From Parabacteroides distasonis (GTDB lineage: Bacteria; Bacteroidota; Bacteroidia; Bacteroidales; Tannerellaceae), in NCBI RefSeq assembly GCF_004793765.1, contig NZ_SRYM01000011.1:1-64000 (forward strand): 64,000 nucleotides of DNA, read 5' to 3'. Below the pieces are notes generated by a model that was not told the origin of the DNA, searched no databases, and saw nothing but the letters and a program-made list of their open reading frames with translations. Position 1 is the stretch's first letter; each line of letters begins with the position of its first letter. Positions 6,678-15,307 of this stretch are shown one piece after another. Position numbers and translations under genes: made by a program.

Positions 6678-8865
6678 TATGTTCCCTATATATCGTCAAC
6701 CGGACTCGATGGACTGTGGTCCAACCTGTCTTCGCATGATCGCTAAGTATTATGGACGGGCTTATTCTTTGCAGAGTTTACGGGAGAAGGCTTTTATCAC
6801 CCGGGAGGGGGTCTCTATGCTGGGCATTAGTGAAGCGGCGGAGAGTATAGGTTTCCGTACACAGGGAGTGAGAATCGCTTTGGAGGAGCTGGAAAGCGAA
6901 TGTCTGTTGCCTTGTATATTGCATTGGAACCAGAATCATTTTGTGATTTGTCATAAAATCAAGAAGGGACGGTTTTATATAGCCGATCCTGCCGCCGGGC
7001 TTGTTTCTTATACGAGAGAGGAGTTTAAACGGTGCTGGGTGAGTACGAAGGTGGACGGGAAGGATACCGGAGCGGCACTTTTGTTGGAGCCAAAACCGGA
7101 GTTTTATGATTCGGAGGGGGAAGCGGAGGCTGGGAAACGTAGCCTCGGTTTCTTTTTTCGTTATCTTTCGCCTTATCGTCGGGAGGTGATACAGCTGGGA
7201 TTGGGGATGTGTACGGCAAGTATCTTACAGCTTATCCTGCCGTTTCTTACGCAGAGCTTGGTGGATACGGGTATTCGGGATAATAATCTTAGCTTTATCA
7301 CTCTCGTGCTTATTGCGCAGCTGGTGGTCTTTGTCGCTAAGCTGTCTGTCGATTTTATCCGTAGCTGGATCTTGTTGCATGTCAATACTCGCGTTAATAT
7401 CGCGTTGATTTCTGATTTTCTCGCTAAGTTGACTCGTTTGCCACTCCGTTTCTTCGACACGAAGATGGTGGGCGATATTATGCAGCGTATTGGTGATCAC
7501 GACAGAATTGAAGTGTTTATGACCGGAACCTCGCTCAATACACTTTTCTCGTTCATGAATTTTATCGTGTTCGGTTTTGTACTGGCCTATTATGACTGGG
7601 TGATACTGGGACTTTTCTTGCTGGGGAATGGCTTGTATGTAGCTTGGGTATTGGCTTTTATGCGCTGGAGGCGGGAATTGGATGTGAAGCGTTTTTCTTT
7701 GTCGGCCGGTGAGCAGAGCAACCTCTTCCAGCTTATCACTGGAATGCAGGAGATCAAATTGAATAATAGCGAGACCCGAATGCGATGGAAATGGGAGCGA
7801 ATACAAGTGAGACTCTTCAAAATAGGGATAAAAGGGTTGGCGTTGCAGCAGTACCAGCAGATGGGGGCGGTTTTCTTTAGCCAGACAACAAATATACTGA
7901 TCTCTTTTATCGCTGCCCGGGCGGTGGTACAAGGAGATATGACATTGGGTATGATGATGTCGGTTACTTATATAGTAGGACAATTGATGTCACCGATCGA
8001 ACAGTTTATTAGTTTTTCTCGGGCGTTTCAAGATGCGAAAATCAGTTTGGAACGTCTTGCTGAGATCCATGGGAAGGAGGATGAGGAGCTGCTGGGAGGT
8101 GACCGGTTGAACACTTTACCCGATGATCGAACAATCCGGTTGGAAGATGTGTGTTTTAGTTATGATGGTGCTGATAGGGATTACGTTTTGGAGCATATCG
8201 ATTTGACGATACCGCATAATAAAGTGACCGCTATCGTGGGGGCTAGCGGGAGCGGGAAGACAACGATCGTTAAATTGTTGCTCGGTTTCTATGAGCCAAA
8301 TAAGGGGGACGTGCGGATTGGAGATACTTCGCTCCGCAATTTGAATCCGCGTGTGTGGAGGGCAAAGACTGGATCTGTTATGCAGGATGGTTTTATCTTC
8401 TCGGATACGATTGCGAACAATATCGCCGTCGGAGAAGAGGTGGTGGACAAGAGCCGTTTACTGCATGCTGTTGAGGTGGCTAATATACGGGAATTTATAG
8501 ACTCTCTTCCTTTGGGATATAATACGAAGATCGGCTTGGAAGGGAATGGGCTAAGCCAAGGGCAGCGACAGCGAATCTTGATCGCCCGTGCGGTGTATAA
8601 GAATCCGGATTTTATTTTCTTGGATGAGGCTACGAATGCATTGGACGCAAATAACGAACGGGAGATTATGGCACAGTTGCATGCCTTTTATGAAGGACGT
8701 ACGGTGGTAGTGGTAGCGCATCGGTTGAGTACGGTGCGTGATGCAGATAAGATTGTGGTATTGGACAGGGGGCGTATCGTGGAAGAAGGAACGCATGAGG
8801 AACTGACGGCTTTGCGAGGGGTTTATTATCGATTGGTGAGAAACCAATTGGAGTTAGGTAATTAG
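6667..8865 (+). CDS. Peptidase-containing ABC exporter (C39 type)
   Basis: This 732-residue transporter has the full three-part layout. The N-terminal C39 peptidase has MDCGPTCL with catalytic C17, NHF with H91 and ADPA with D107; it cuts leaders after GG. The membrane domain (about 165-450) follows. The ATPase has Walker A GASGSGKT near residue 525, the signature LSQGQ, Walker B IFLDEATNAL and the AHR switch histidine. Its substrate is most simply the peptide encoded at 2887. It would work with the adaptor at 8883 and a TolC-like channel encoded elsewhere. ATGs at 6667, 6670 and 6679 are all possible starts. The gene is clearly more GC-rich than the upstream biosynthetic genes. Confidence 0.92.
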   Translation: MMFSMFPIYRQPDSMDCGPTCLRMIAKYYGRAYSLQSLREKAFITREGVSMLGISEAAESIGFRTQGVRIALEELESECLLPCILHWNQNHFVICHKIKKGRFYIADPAAGLVSYTREEFKRCWVSTKVDGKDTGAALLLEPKPEFYDSEGEAEAGKRSLGFFFRYLSPYRREVIQLGLGMCTASILQLILPFLTQSLVDTGIRDNNLSFITLVLIAQLVVFVAKLSVDFIRSWILLHVNTRVNIALISDFLAKLTRLPLRFFDTKMVGDIMQRIGDHDRIEVFMTGTSLNTLFSFMNFIVFGFVLAYYDWVILGLFLLGNGLYVAWVLAFMRWRRELDVKRFSLSAGEQSNLFQLITGMQEIKLNNSETRMRWKWERIQVRLFKIGIKGLALQQYQQMGAVFFSQTTNILISFIAARAVVQGDMTLGMMMSVTYIVGQLMSPIEQFISFSRAFQDAKISLERLAEIHGKEDEELLGGDRLNTLPDDRTIRLEDVCFSYDGADRDYVLEHIDLTIPHNKVTAIVGASGSGKTTIVKLLLGFYEPNKGDVRIGDTSLRNLNPRVWRAKTGSVMQDGFIFSDTIANNIAVGEEVVDKSRLLHAVEVANIREFIDSLPLGYNTKIGLEGNGLSQGQRQRILIARAVYKNPDFIFLDEATNALDANNEREIMAQLHAFYEGRTVVVVAHRLSTVRDADKIVVLDRGRIVEEGTHEELTALRGVYYRLVRNQLELGN

Positions 8866-8882
8866 CGGACGGTTGATCGTTG

Positions 8883-10187
8883 ATGGTGATGGAGAGAAAT
8901 TCTGGAAAGAATATAGAATTGCGTAGCGAGGAGGTGCAGGAAGTGATGGGGCAAGTTCCGGATTGGATTGTCCGTTGGGGAATCTCGCTGCTGTTTCTTG
9001 TGGTCGTGGCGTTATTGACAGGGAGTTGTTTTTTCAAATACCCTGACGTGATAGTGGCGGAGATGACATTGACGGGGCAACATCCAGCGGTGGCGATAAT
9101 GACTCGCTCGGAAGGGAAGCTACAGGAATTGCTTATCAAAAATAATAGTGCGGTGAAAGAGGGTGATTGGCTGGCGATCATGGAGAATCATGCGAATACG
9201 GAGGATGTAGTGTATTTGGCTAAGGCTTTGGAACGATTTGAAGTGGATGTGGATAGCCTTGACAAGGCTTTATCGCAATATAAGGAACTGTCGTTAGGAG
9301 ATATGCAGGCTGCTTACTCGGGGTTTCTGTCGGCCCTCCATGCTTGTGTCAATTATAGGGCTATTGGTTATTATTCGCAAAAGAAGGCCTCCATTCATAA
9401 ACAAATTGCTTTGTATAGGGCTTACTATAATGAGATCGAGCGGCAGCTACAGACCCTTTTGGAACAATACGCCTTGGCAGAACAGCAATACGCACGGGAT
9501 TCTTTATTGTATAGCCAATCCGTGATTTCCTCTTATGAACACGAGACTGCTCGGGCTTCTATGCTGCAAAGCCGCTATTCTCTAGAAGGTGCGGTAGCCT
9601 CGGTCGAGAATTTCAAAATAAGGATTGGAGAGCAAGAACAAGTATTATTGGATCTGACATTGGAGCAGAACGAAAAAGAATTTATGTTGCGACAGGACTT
9701 GCAGACAGCTAGGGAACAATTGCTGAACAGTATACATGAGTGGAGGTTGCGCTATTGTTTGATTACGCCGGTTGAGGGTATTGTGACTTTCACGAAATAC
9801 TGGAATGATAATCAGTATATCTCATCCGGAGAGATCGCTTTTACTATCGTGCCACAGAGCGAGGGGCGACTGGTGGGAAAGGTACAGGTACCGATAGTGC
9901 GCTCTGGAAAGGTTAAGAGAGGACAGCGGGTGATTGTCCGTTTTTCTAATTTCCCGGATCAGGAGTTCGGTGTGGTAAGCGGCGTGGTATCGAATATTTC
10001 GTTGGTTCCTTCCGATGAATACTATACGGCAGACATCCATTTTCCTAAAGGGCTGAGAACTAATTACGGTATCGACTTGCCTGTTTCTCAAGAGATGCGG
10101 GCTACCGCAGAGATCGTTACCGAGGAGTTACGCTTGATAGAGCGTTTTTTCCTTCCGATTAAGCGGATCGTGAAGGAGGGATTTTAA
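8883..10187 (+). CDS. HlyD-family membrane fusion protein
   Basis: The protein of about 434 residues has a cytoplasmic N-terminus, one membrane helix (about 30-50, ISLLFLVVVALLTG) and a periplasmic part. That part has a lipoyl/barrel-sandwich half (EGKLQELLIKNNSAVKEGD), a long coiled-coil hairpin (about 110-290) and the returning half (LITPVEGIVTFTKYW). This is the adaptor that links a type I ABC exporter to an outer-membrane channel. It follows the C39 transporter by 17 bases in the same direction. The frame is open upstream to a TTG at 8880; ATG 8883 or 8889 is preferred. The pair forms the export arm of the peptide locus. Confidence 0.88.
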   Translation: MVMERNSGKNIELRSEEVQEVMGQVPDWIVRWGISLLFLVVVALLTGSCFFKYPDVIVAEMTLTGQHPAVAIMTRSEGKLQELLIKNNSAVKEGDWLAIMENHANTEDVVYLAKALERFEVDVDSLDKALSQYKELSLGDMQAAYSGFLSALHACVNYRAIGYYSQKKASIHKQIALYRAYYNEIERQLQTLLEQYALAEQQYARDSLLYSQSVISSYEHETARASMLQSRYSLEGAVASVENFKIRIGEQEQVLLDLTLEQNEKEFMLRQDLQTAREQLLNSIHEWRLRYCLITPVEGIVTFTKYWNDNQYISSGEIAFTIVPQSEGRLVGKVQVPIVRSGKVKRGQRVIVRFSNFPDQEFGVVSGVVSNISLVPSDEYYTADIHFPKGLRTNYGIDLPVSQEMRATAEIVTEELRLIERFFLPIKRIVKEGF

Positions 10188-10215
10188 GTGCTACTTGAAA
10201 TCATACATACTTATA

Positions 10216-10246
10216 TTGTTTCGGTAAAAAGGAATATCTATCTTTG
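10216..10246 (+). promoter_or_regulatory. Candidate promoter of the remnant AAA-ATPase gene
   Basis: TATCTTTG at 10239-10246 fits TAnnTTTG exactly and TTG at 10216-10218 lies 20 bases upstream. The remnant ORF begins 31 bases downstream of the -7 box. The promoter may still fire and feed the DUF6057 gene. Confidence 0.5.
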
Positions 10247-10277
10247 TTCATCATTAGTTATCTAAACAATCATCGCT

Positions 10278-10394
10278 ATGAACCAGACAATTTATCCTAT
10301 CGGTATACAGAACATTGAGAAGATCCGTAAAGACGGTTTTCTATATATTGATAAGACTGTTTTGATTTATCAGTTGGTCTTCTGTGACCCGTAA
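10278..10394 (+). pseudogene. N-terminal remnant of an AAA-ATPase-like gene
   Basis: A 38-codon frame starts MNQTIYPIGIQNIEKIRKDG and continues FLYIDKTVLIYQL before a stop. This is the characteristic start of the large AAA-ATPase-like proteins with a C-terminal PD-(D/E)XK nuclease domain, which are abundant in Bacteroidales and usually exceed 500 residues. After IYQL the sequence turns into unrelated residues, so everything beyond the first 33 codons is gone. In the 122 bases between this stop and the gene at 10517 I see no recognisable C-terminus, so an internal deletion or replacement is likely. Its consensus promoter is still present at 10216-10246. Nothing suggests a working product. Confidence 0.65.
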
Positions 10395-10516
10395 CATCGA
10401 GCGATGGTTGGTAAAATAGCATTTCTGATAAGTAATCGTAGGGTGCTTTTATGGTGTGATTCGATTTGTTGTCAATAACCGGTAACGAACTGTGAGTGTA
10501 ACAATATATTAAGTAT

Positions 10517-12292
10517 ATGAACTGGAAACAAATACTTTTTTGGTCTCTTTCGGCAGCCGCTATCTTTTATTATCTCCTGCTTTTTGGGGTATTTTTGTTT
10601 GTGGGGCAAGAAGAGATGCAATTGTTTATTCCTGAGTGGTGGTTCATATGGGAGTCTTTGTGGCAACCGGGTGGTTTTTGTGATGTCGCCGGACAATGGA
10701 TCATCCAATATTATCGGCAACCTATGTTGGCGGTGGTCTTCCATTCTGTTTTGTTGGTAAGTAGTGGAATGATGATCGATAAGCTCTTGCGCAGTTTTTC
10801 GGATAAGAGCTACCTTTCGTTTCTTTCTTTACTGCCGGTACTGTATCTGTTGAAGATGAGCGTACATGGGGAATATTTGGTGGATGGGACAGTCGGTATT
10901 GTCTTGATGCTTTTGGCTTTGTTGTCTTCGCTGAACATACGGCGGGTGAGATTTATCATTGGGTATGGCTTGTTCTCTACGCTCTTTTTGTGCGGGTTGA
11001 CCGGACTTCTTTCGGTTTATTTCGCATTTTTATATACGTTGTTTGCCCTCCTTCGCTACCCAACTCTACGGCAAAGATGGGCGGCCACTGCTTGTTTGAT
11101 CCCGGCTGTTTTCATTTACCTGTTTAGCGGATGGTTGGATATTCCCGTGCCTTTGTATGAGGGATGGAGGCCGGAATCCTATTTGGAGATCCAGCGATTG
11201 CCTTATTATTATATGTATCGAGTGTGGACGTTCTTTACCTTTGCGATAGTCGGTGTGAGCTTATTCGCCCGCATTGTGTTGCGGTTTGACGGAAAGAATA
11301 AATGGATCGATCGGGGCGCTTTTGCCGTTTGCTTGCTCTCTATGTCGCTAGTTGTTGGGTTTTGCCTGCCGGAATCTTGGCATGTACAACGCATGATGCT
11401 AGACGAGCTTTCGTTCTTGGCCCGGGAGAAGCGGTGGGATACCATTGTTGATAAATACCGGGGAAAACAGATCCATGATTATGTTAGTTTAAACTATTTG
11501 AACATGTCATTGGCCCAAAAAGGCGAGTTGGCCGACCGAATGTTTACGTTCGATCAAAAAGGAACGAAAAGTTTGTGTGCCGATTGGAATCAGACCTTCT
11601 ATATGGATCGCTTATTGAGCGATGTCCATTTCTTTGTTGGTGATGTCTCCCTATCCGAGAGCTTTGCGATGGATGGATTTACGCAATCCAAACGTAAGGG
11701 AAGTGCCCGTTTGATGCAACGTTTCGTGCAAGTCTGCCTGATCCGGGGTGAGATGGGGTTGGCCCGGAAATACCTGGACTTACTGGTAACCATGCCATTC
11801 TATAAAGATTGGGCGAAACGTTATGCCTCCTACTTGGCCAACCCGGAATCGATGTACGAAGAGCCGGAGCTGAGAGGCAAGCGTATCCGAATAGAGAAAA
11901 GGGATCGACTGAGCCTATCTGTTCCCGCCGATTCTTTGTGGAGCGGATACGATCTGCCGGATAATCGGATTGGTTGGGAATATCGGGGATGTTATTATTT
12001 ATTGGATAAGGATCTGGAGGCTTTCTCCCGGTTTTTGGAGGTGACACCTTGCTTGGACAGAGAGCGAATGCCTAGGCATTTTCAGGAAGCCGTATTGTTG
12101 CTGGCAGATAGGGATCGTACCGTACTGTCCGTTTATCCGATACAACCGGAGTTAGTCGAACGCTATCGATTGTTCAAGAGGTTCTTGCGACAATCCGGAA
12201 TCCAGACTGATGTCTCTTTGATTCATCAGCAGTTTGGTGATACTTATTGGTTTTATTACTATTTCAAGATCTTTAAAGGAAAAGAACAATGA
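10517..12292 (+). CDS. DUF6057-type membrane protein
   Basis: This 591-residue protein has at least eight hydrophobic segments in the first 300 residues (for example AAAIFYYLLLFGVFLFVG and IGYGLFSTLFLCGLTGLLS), then a soluble C-terminal half of about 290 residues rich in Arg, Asp and aromatics. The layout fits the Bacteroidales DUF6057 family, whose function is unknown. It overlaps the next gene by 4 bases (ATGA), so the two are translationally coupled. The export genes lie upstream, separated only by a pseudogene, so a link to peptide export is possible but unproven. I recognise no catalytic motif. Confidence 0.6.
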   Translation: MNWKQILFWSLSAAAIFYYLLLFGVFLFVGQEEMQLFIPEWWFIWESLWQPGGFCDVAGQWIIQYYRQPMLAVVFHSVLLVSSGMMIDKLLRSFSDKSYLSFLSLLPVLYLLKMSVHGEYLVDGTVGIVLMLLALLSSLNIRRVRFIIGYGLFSTLFLCGLTGLLSVYFAFLYTLFALLRYPTLRQRWAATACLIPAVFIYLFSGWLDIPVPLYEGWRPESYLEIQRLPYYYMYRVWTFFTFAIVGVSLFARIVLRFDGKNKWIDRGAFAVCLLSMSLVVGFCLPESWHVQRMMLDELSFLAREKRWDTIVDKYRGKQIHDYVSLNYLNMSLAQKGELADRMFTFDQKGTKSLCADWNQTFYMDRLLSDVHFFVGDVSLSESFAMDGFTQSKRKGSARLMQRFVQVCLIRGEMGLARKYLDLLVTMPFYKDWAKRYASYLANPESMYEEPELRGKRIRIEKRDRLSLSVPADSLWSGYDLPDNRIGWEYRGCYYLLDKDLEAFSRFLEVTPCLDRERMPRHFQEAVLLLADRDRTVLSVYPIQPELVERYRLFKRFLRQSGIQTDVSLIHQQFGDTYWFYYYFKIFKGKEQ

Positions 12293-13758
12293 AGCGATTA
12301 TCTATCTGTTGGATTATAGGTTGTTTTTTGGGACTTGTGGCTTGTAAACCGGAAGTTCCCGCACGGGCGGAACTGGGCGAAACGGACGTGTTTCCTGATT
12401 ACAGGGAAGTTACTGTACCAGTCAATATGGCACCTCCCAATTTCAAGTTAGTAGATCAACAGTTACAGGGGATAACTCGGTTGAAAACTATGAATAGAGA
12501 GTTGATAATCGCAGCCGATCAGGGTACTTTCAACCTGCCGGAAACGGATTGGAAGGTCTTATCGCAGGACGCACAAGGAAAACAAATAGATGTGACGGTT
12601 TATTTTCGGGAACCTCAAAGTGATTGGAAACAAATGAGTTTCCCGATTTATGTGTCAAGAGATTCTGTTGACGCTTATTTGGTGTATCGCCGTATTTTCC
12701 CTGGATATCGGATGTGGAACGAGATGGGGATTTACCAACGATGTGTTGAAAACTATGTTGAAAAGTCTGTTCTTAATAACCAATCGACAAATAATAGTTG
12801 TATGAACTGCCATGCTTTTTGTGGGCGACAAGGCGAACGGATGCTTTTCCATCAACGAGGCTCTCACAATGGGACTTACCTCATTGATCATCGGCAGGTA
12901 AAGAAGATTGTGTTGGAACGGGACGGCAAGCCGGCTTCGTTTGTTTATCCATATTGGCATCCATCGGGTCGGTATGTCGCTTTCTCTACCAACGAGACCC
13001 ACCAAGATTTCCATATTTCCGATAACAATAGGATTGAGGTATATGATGTGGAATCGGACGTGCTGATCTATGACACGGAGAAGGAGAGGGTGTTGAGTTC
13101 GCCTTTGTTGGCTTCCAAGGCATGTTACGAGACTTTTCCCGCTTTTACTCCAGATGGTAACTATCTGTTGTTTTGTTCGGCGGATTCTGTTTGTATGCCG
13201 GAAAACTATCGGGATGTCCGGTATAGCCTACTTCGGATCGCTTTTGATCCGGAAGACGGTTCGATTGGAACCCAAGTGGATACCTTGTATAATGCGAGGG
13301 AAGCGGGTCGGAGTGTTAAGTTCCCGAGAGTCTCCCCGGATGGAAAGCTGTTACTTTATACGGTGTCCGATTATGGCAATTTCTCTATTTGGCATAGGGA
13401 TGCGGATTTGCATATGTTGGATCTATCTACTGGGGTAATCGATTCTTTGCCAGAAGTGAATAGCCCGGATGTAGAGAGCTATCACTCTTGGAGCGGCAAT
13501 AGTCGTTGGTTTGTCTTTTCCAGTCGGCGGGATGATGGGCTTTTCACGCGCCCATACTTGGTGCATGTGGATGAACGGGGGCAGTGTGGCAAGCCTTTCC
13601 TGTTACCGCAAGTGTCTCCGGATTATTATGAGCGTTCCCTGTTCTCTTTTAATGTTCCGGAATTTATACAGACTCCGATTCTAATCTCGAAGGAAAGGTT
13701 GGTCAAGGCCTCGCGAAAAGAAGAGGTCATGACCATTAAACGTATCGAGGGCATCTAA
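12289..13758 (+). CDS. PD40/TolB-like lipoprotein with a c-type haem motif
   Basis: The 489-residue protein has a lipoprotein signal ending GLVAC (Cys 19). An N-terminal region of about 150 residues is followed by CMNCH (C171, C174, H175), the CxxCH site for covalent c-type haem. The rest has PD40-like beta-propeller repeats such as YPYWHPSGRYVAFSTNE, FPAFTPDGNYLLFCSAD and FPRVSPDGKLLLYTVSD. It may therefore be a periplasmic or surface redox protein; some relatives are annotated as cytochrome c biogenesis proteins, though nothing seen here supports that role. The start overlaps the DUF6057 stop by 4 bases. Substrate and partner are unknown. Confidence 0.65.
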   Translation: MKRLSICWIIGCFLGLVACKPEVPARAELGETDVFPDYREVTVPVNMAPPNFKLVDQQLQGITRLKTMNRELIIAADQGTFNLPETDWKVLSQDAQGKQIDVTVYFREPQSDWKQMSFPIYVSRDSVDAYLVYRRIFPGYRMWNEMGIYQRCVENYVEKSVLNNQSTNNSCMNCHAFCGRQGERMLFHQRGSHNGTYLIDHRQVKKIVLERDGKPASFVYPYWHPSGRYVAFSTNETHQDFHISDNNRIEVYDVESDVLIYDTEKERVLSSPLLASKACYETFPAFTPDGNYLLFCSADSVCMPENYRDVRYSLLRIAFDPEDGSIGTQVDTLYNAREAGRSVKFPRVSPDGKLLLYTVSDYGNFSIWHRDADLHMLDLSTGVIDSLPEVNSPDVESYHSWSGNSRWFVFSSRRDDGLFTRPYLVHVDERGQCGKPFLLPQVSPDYYERSLFSFNVPEFIQTPILISKERLVKASRKEEVMTIKRIEGI

Positions 13759-13769
13759 TTTTTCGCTTC

Positions 13770-13805
13770 TTTGTGCCGAAGGTATTTATAAAAGTCGTAC
13801 TTTTG
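13770..13805 (+). promoter_or_regulatory. Candidate promoter for the Mur ligase-like gene
   Basis: TACTTTTG at 13798-13805 matches TAnnTTTG and lies 16 bases before the ATG at 13822, giving a very short leader. A TTTG at 13770-13773 could be the -33 element, but its 24-base spacing is longer than usual. Confidence 0.45.
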
Positions 13806-13821
13806 CGCTAAAATCAAAACG

Positions 13822-14748
13822 ATGCGAAAAGTTCATTTGATCTCCGTAACCGAACCTTTGGTTTTAGATCTAGCCCTAGCTCTTCGAGAAAAAGGATATG
13901 AGGTAAGCGCTTCCGGTTGTGATCTGACTGAAGAGATGATAGGAAGACTTCATAACGCAGGTTGTACCTGTTATGGGGATGGGTGGTTTCCGGAGAAATT
14001 AATAAAAGATATTCACTCGGTGGTTTTGGGTGCTAAAGTAAAGCAAGATAACCCGGAATTATTGCGTGCTAAGGAATTGGGGGTGTTAATCCAATCCATT
14101 CCGGAATTTATATTTCAACGGACTCGGTCGAAGACACGGGTTGTTGTAGCGGGCAGTCGTGGGAAGAAGACAATTATTTCCATGATGATCTGTGCGTTGC
14201 GCCGACAAAAGTTGGTGTTCGACTATGCGTTGACTAGCAAGGTGGACTCACTTCCGAACCGGATACATTTGAGCTATGAGGCACGTATCGCTTTGATCGA
14301 AGGGGATGAGCATATCACTTCTGCCTTGGACAAGCGTTTCCAATTGGAATTCTACCGTCCGCATATCGCCATCCTGACGAACCTGTCTTGGTCTACCAAA
14401 ACGGATCATGCGACTCCGGAGGCCTATTTATCCACGTATCAATCCTTCTCTGTTTCTATCGAGCGGGAAGGAAAATTGATTTATTTTGGTGGTGATGATA
14501 CGGTCAGCCAGCTGGCGGGAGAAGTCCGGAGCGATATCACCGCTATTCCTTTTGAGGAACATCCGGTCGTGGAGAAAAACGGACAGACTTTTCTGCATAC
14601 TCGCTACGGAGACTATCCGATGCGGATACCCAATCGCTATTTCTTGATCAATCTAAATGCGGCACGTTTGGCCTGTCGGCAGTTAGGCGTTAAAGATGCG
14701 GATTTTTATCAAGCGTTATCGGAATATAGTTTATCTTTGCCGATATGA
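13822..14748 (+). CDS. Truncated Mpl/MurC-like Mur ligase
   Basis: The 308-residue protein aligns with the N-terminal and central domains of Mpl, which attaches recycled murein tripeptide to UDP-MurNAc. It has VHLISVTEPLVLDLALAL, a Mur-type P-loop region (VVVAGSRGKKT, G111-T117), EGDEH, and HIAILTNLSWSTKTDHATPE. Full Mpl or MurC proteins are about 450-460 residues, so the C-terminal domain that binds the incoming peptide is missing. The P-loop reads GSRGKKT, not GTHGKTT. Function is therefore doubtful; it may be decayed or repurposed. The stop overlaps the DUF4924 start (ATGA), so translation is coupled. A frameshift seems unlikely because the downstream gene is an intact unrelated family. 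Confidence 0.7.
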   Translation: MRKVHLISVTEPLVLDLALALREKGYEVSASGCDLTEEMIGRLHNAGCTCYGDGWFPEKLIKDIHSVVLGAKVKQDNPELLRAKELGVLIQSIPEFIFQRTRSKTRVVVAGSRGKKTIISMMICALRRQKLVFDYALTSKVDSLPNRIHLSYEARIALIEGDEHITSALDKRFQLEFYRPHIAILTNLSWSTKTDHATPEAYLSTYQSFSVSIEREGKLIYFGGDDTVSQLAGEVRSDITAIPFEEHPVVEKNGQTFLHTRYGDYPMRIPNRYFLINLNAARLACRQLGVKDADFYQALSEYSLSLPI

Positions 14749-15293
14749 TAATAGCTAGACAAAAAAGAAAAGAGAATATCGCTGAATATCTGCTTTATAT
14801 GTGGCAGGTTGAGGAGTTGATCCGGGCGAATAAATTCGATATGGATTCGATCAACCGCACGGTGATCGCTCATTATGACCAGCCCGAGGAGGTGAAGAAG
14901 GAGATCGCTCAATGGTACGAGGAATTGATCGATATGATGCGTAGCGAGGGGGTGATGGAGAGAGGCCATATCCAGTTGAACAAGAATGTGATTATTACTT
15001 TGACCGATTTGCACCTCCATCTTCTAAAATCTCCAAAGGAAATGGTTTATAGCGCAGCTTATTATAAGACGCTTCCTTACATCGTACAGCTCCGGGCTAA
15101 ATCGGGTGGAGAGGATCTGCCGGAGTTGGAAACTTGTTTCGCCGCCGTATATGGCTATCTGCTTTTGCGTATGCAAGGGAAAGAGGTGAGTGCGGAGACG
15201 TTAGAGGGTATTAAACAAATCAGTTCCTTCTTGGCGTTGCTCGCCGAGAAATATCGGGAAGATATGAAAGGGGAACTTAAACTAGAGGATTAA
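14745..15293 (+). CDS. DUF4924 family protein
   Basis: The 182-residue soluble, helix-rich protein resembles the Bacteroidales DUF4924 family, starting with KENIAEYLLYMWQVEELIR. It has no signal peptide, membrane segment or catalytic motif that I recognise. It overlaps the truncated Mur ligase by 4 bases and lies 14 bases before rfbD, so the three probably form one operon. No function is assigned. Confidence 0.7.
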   Translation: MIIARQKRKENIAEYLLYMWQVEELIRANKFDMDSINRTVIAHYDQPEEVKKEIAQWYEELIDMMRSEGVMERGHIQLNKNVIITLTDLHLHLLKSPKEMVYSAAYYKTLPYIVQLRAKSGGEDLPELETCFAAVYGYLLLRMQGKEVSAETLEGIKQISSFLALLAEKYREDMKGELKLED

Positions 15294-15307
15294 TAATAGA
15301 TATAGAC

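Noticed and set aside
7225..7983. 252-residue open frame on the minus strand
   Set aside because: It lies wholly inside the ABC transporter gene and its translation has no family-like motifs, so it is a shadow of the coding strand.
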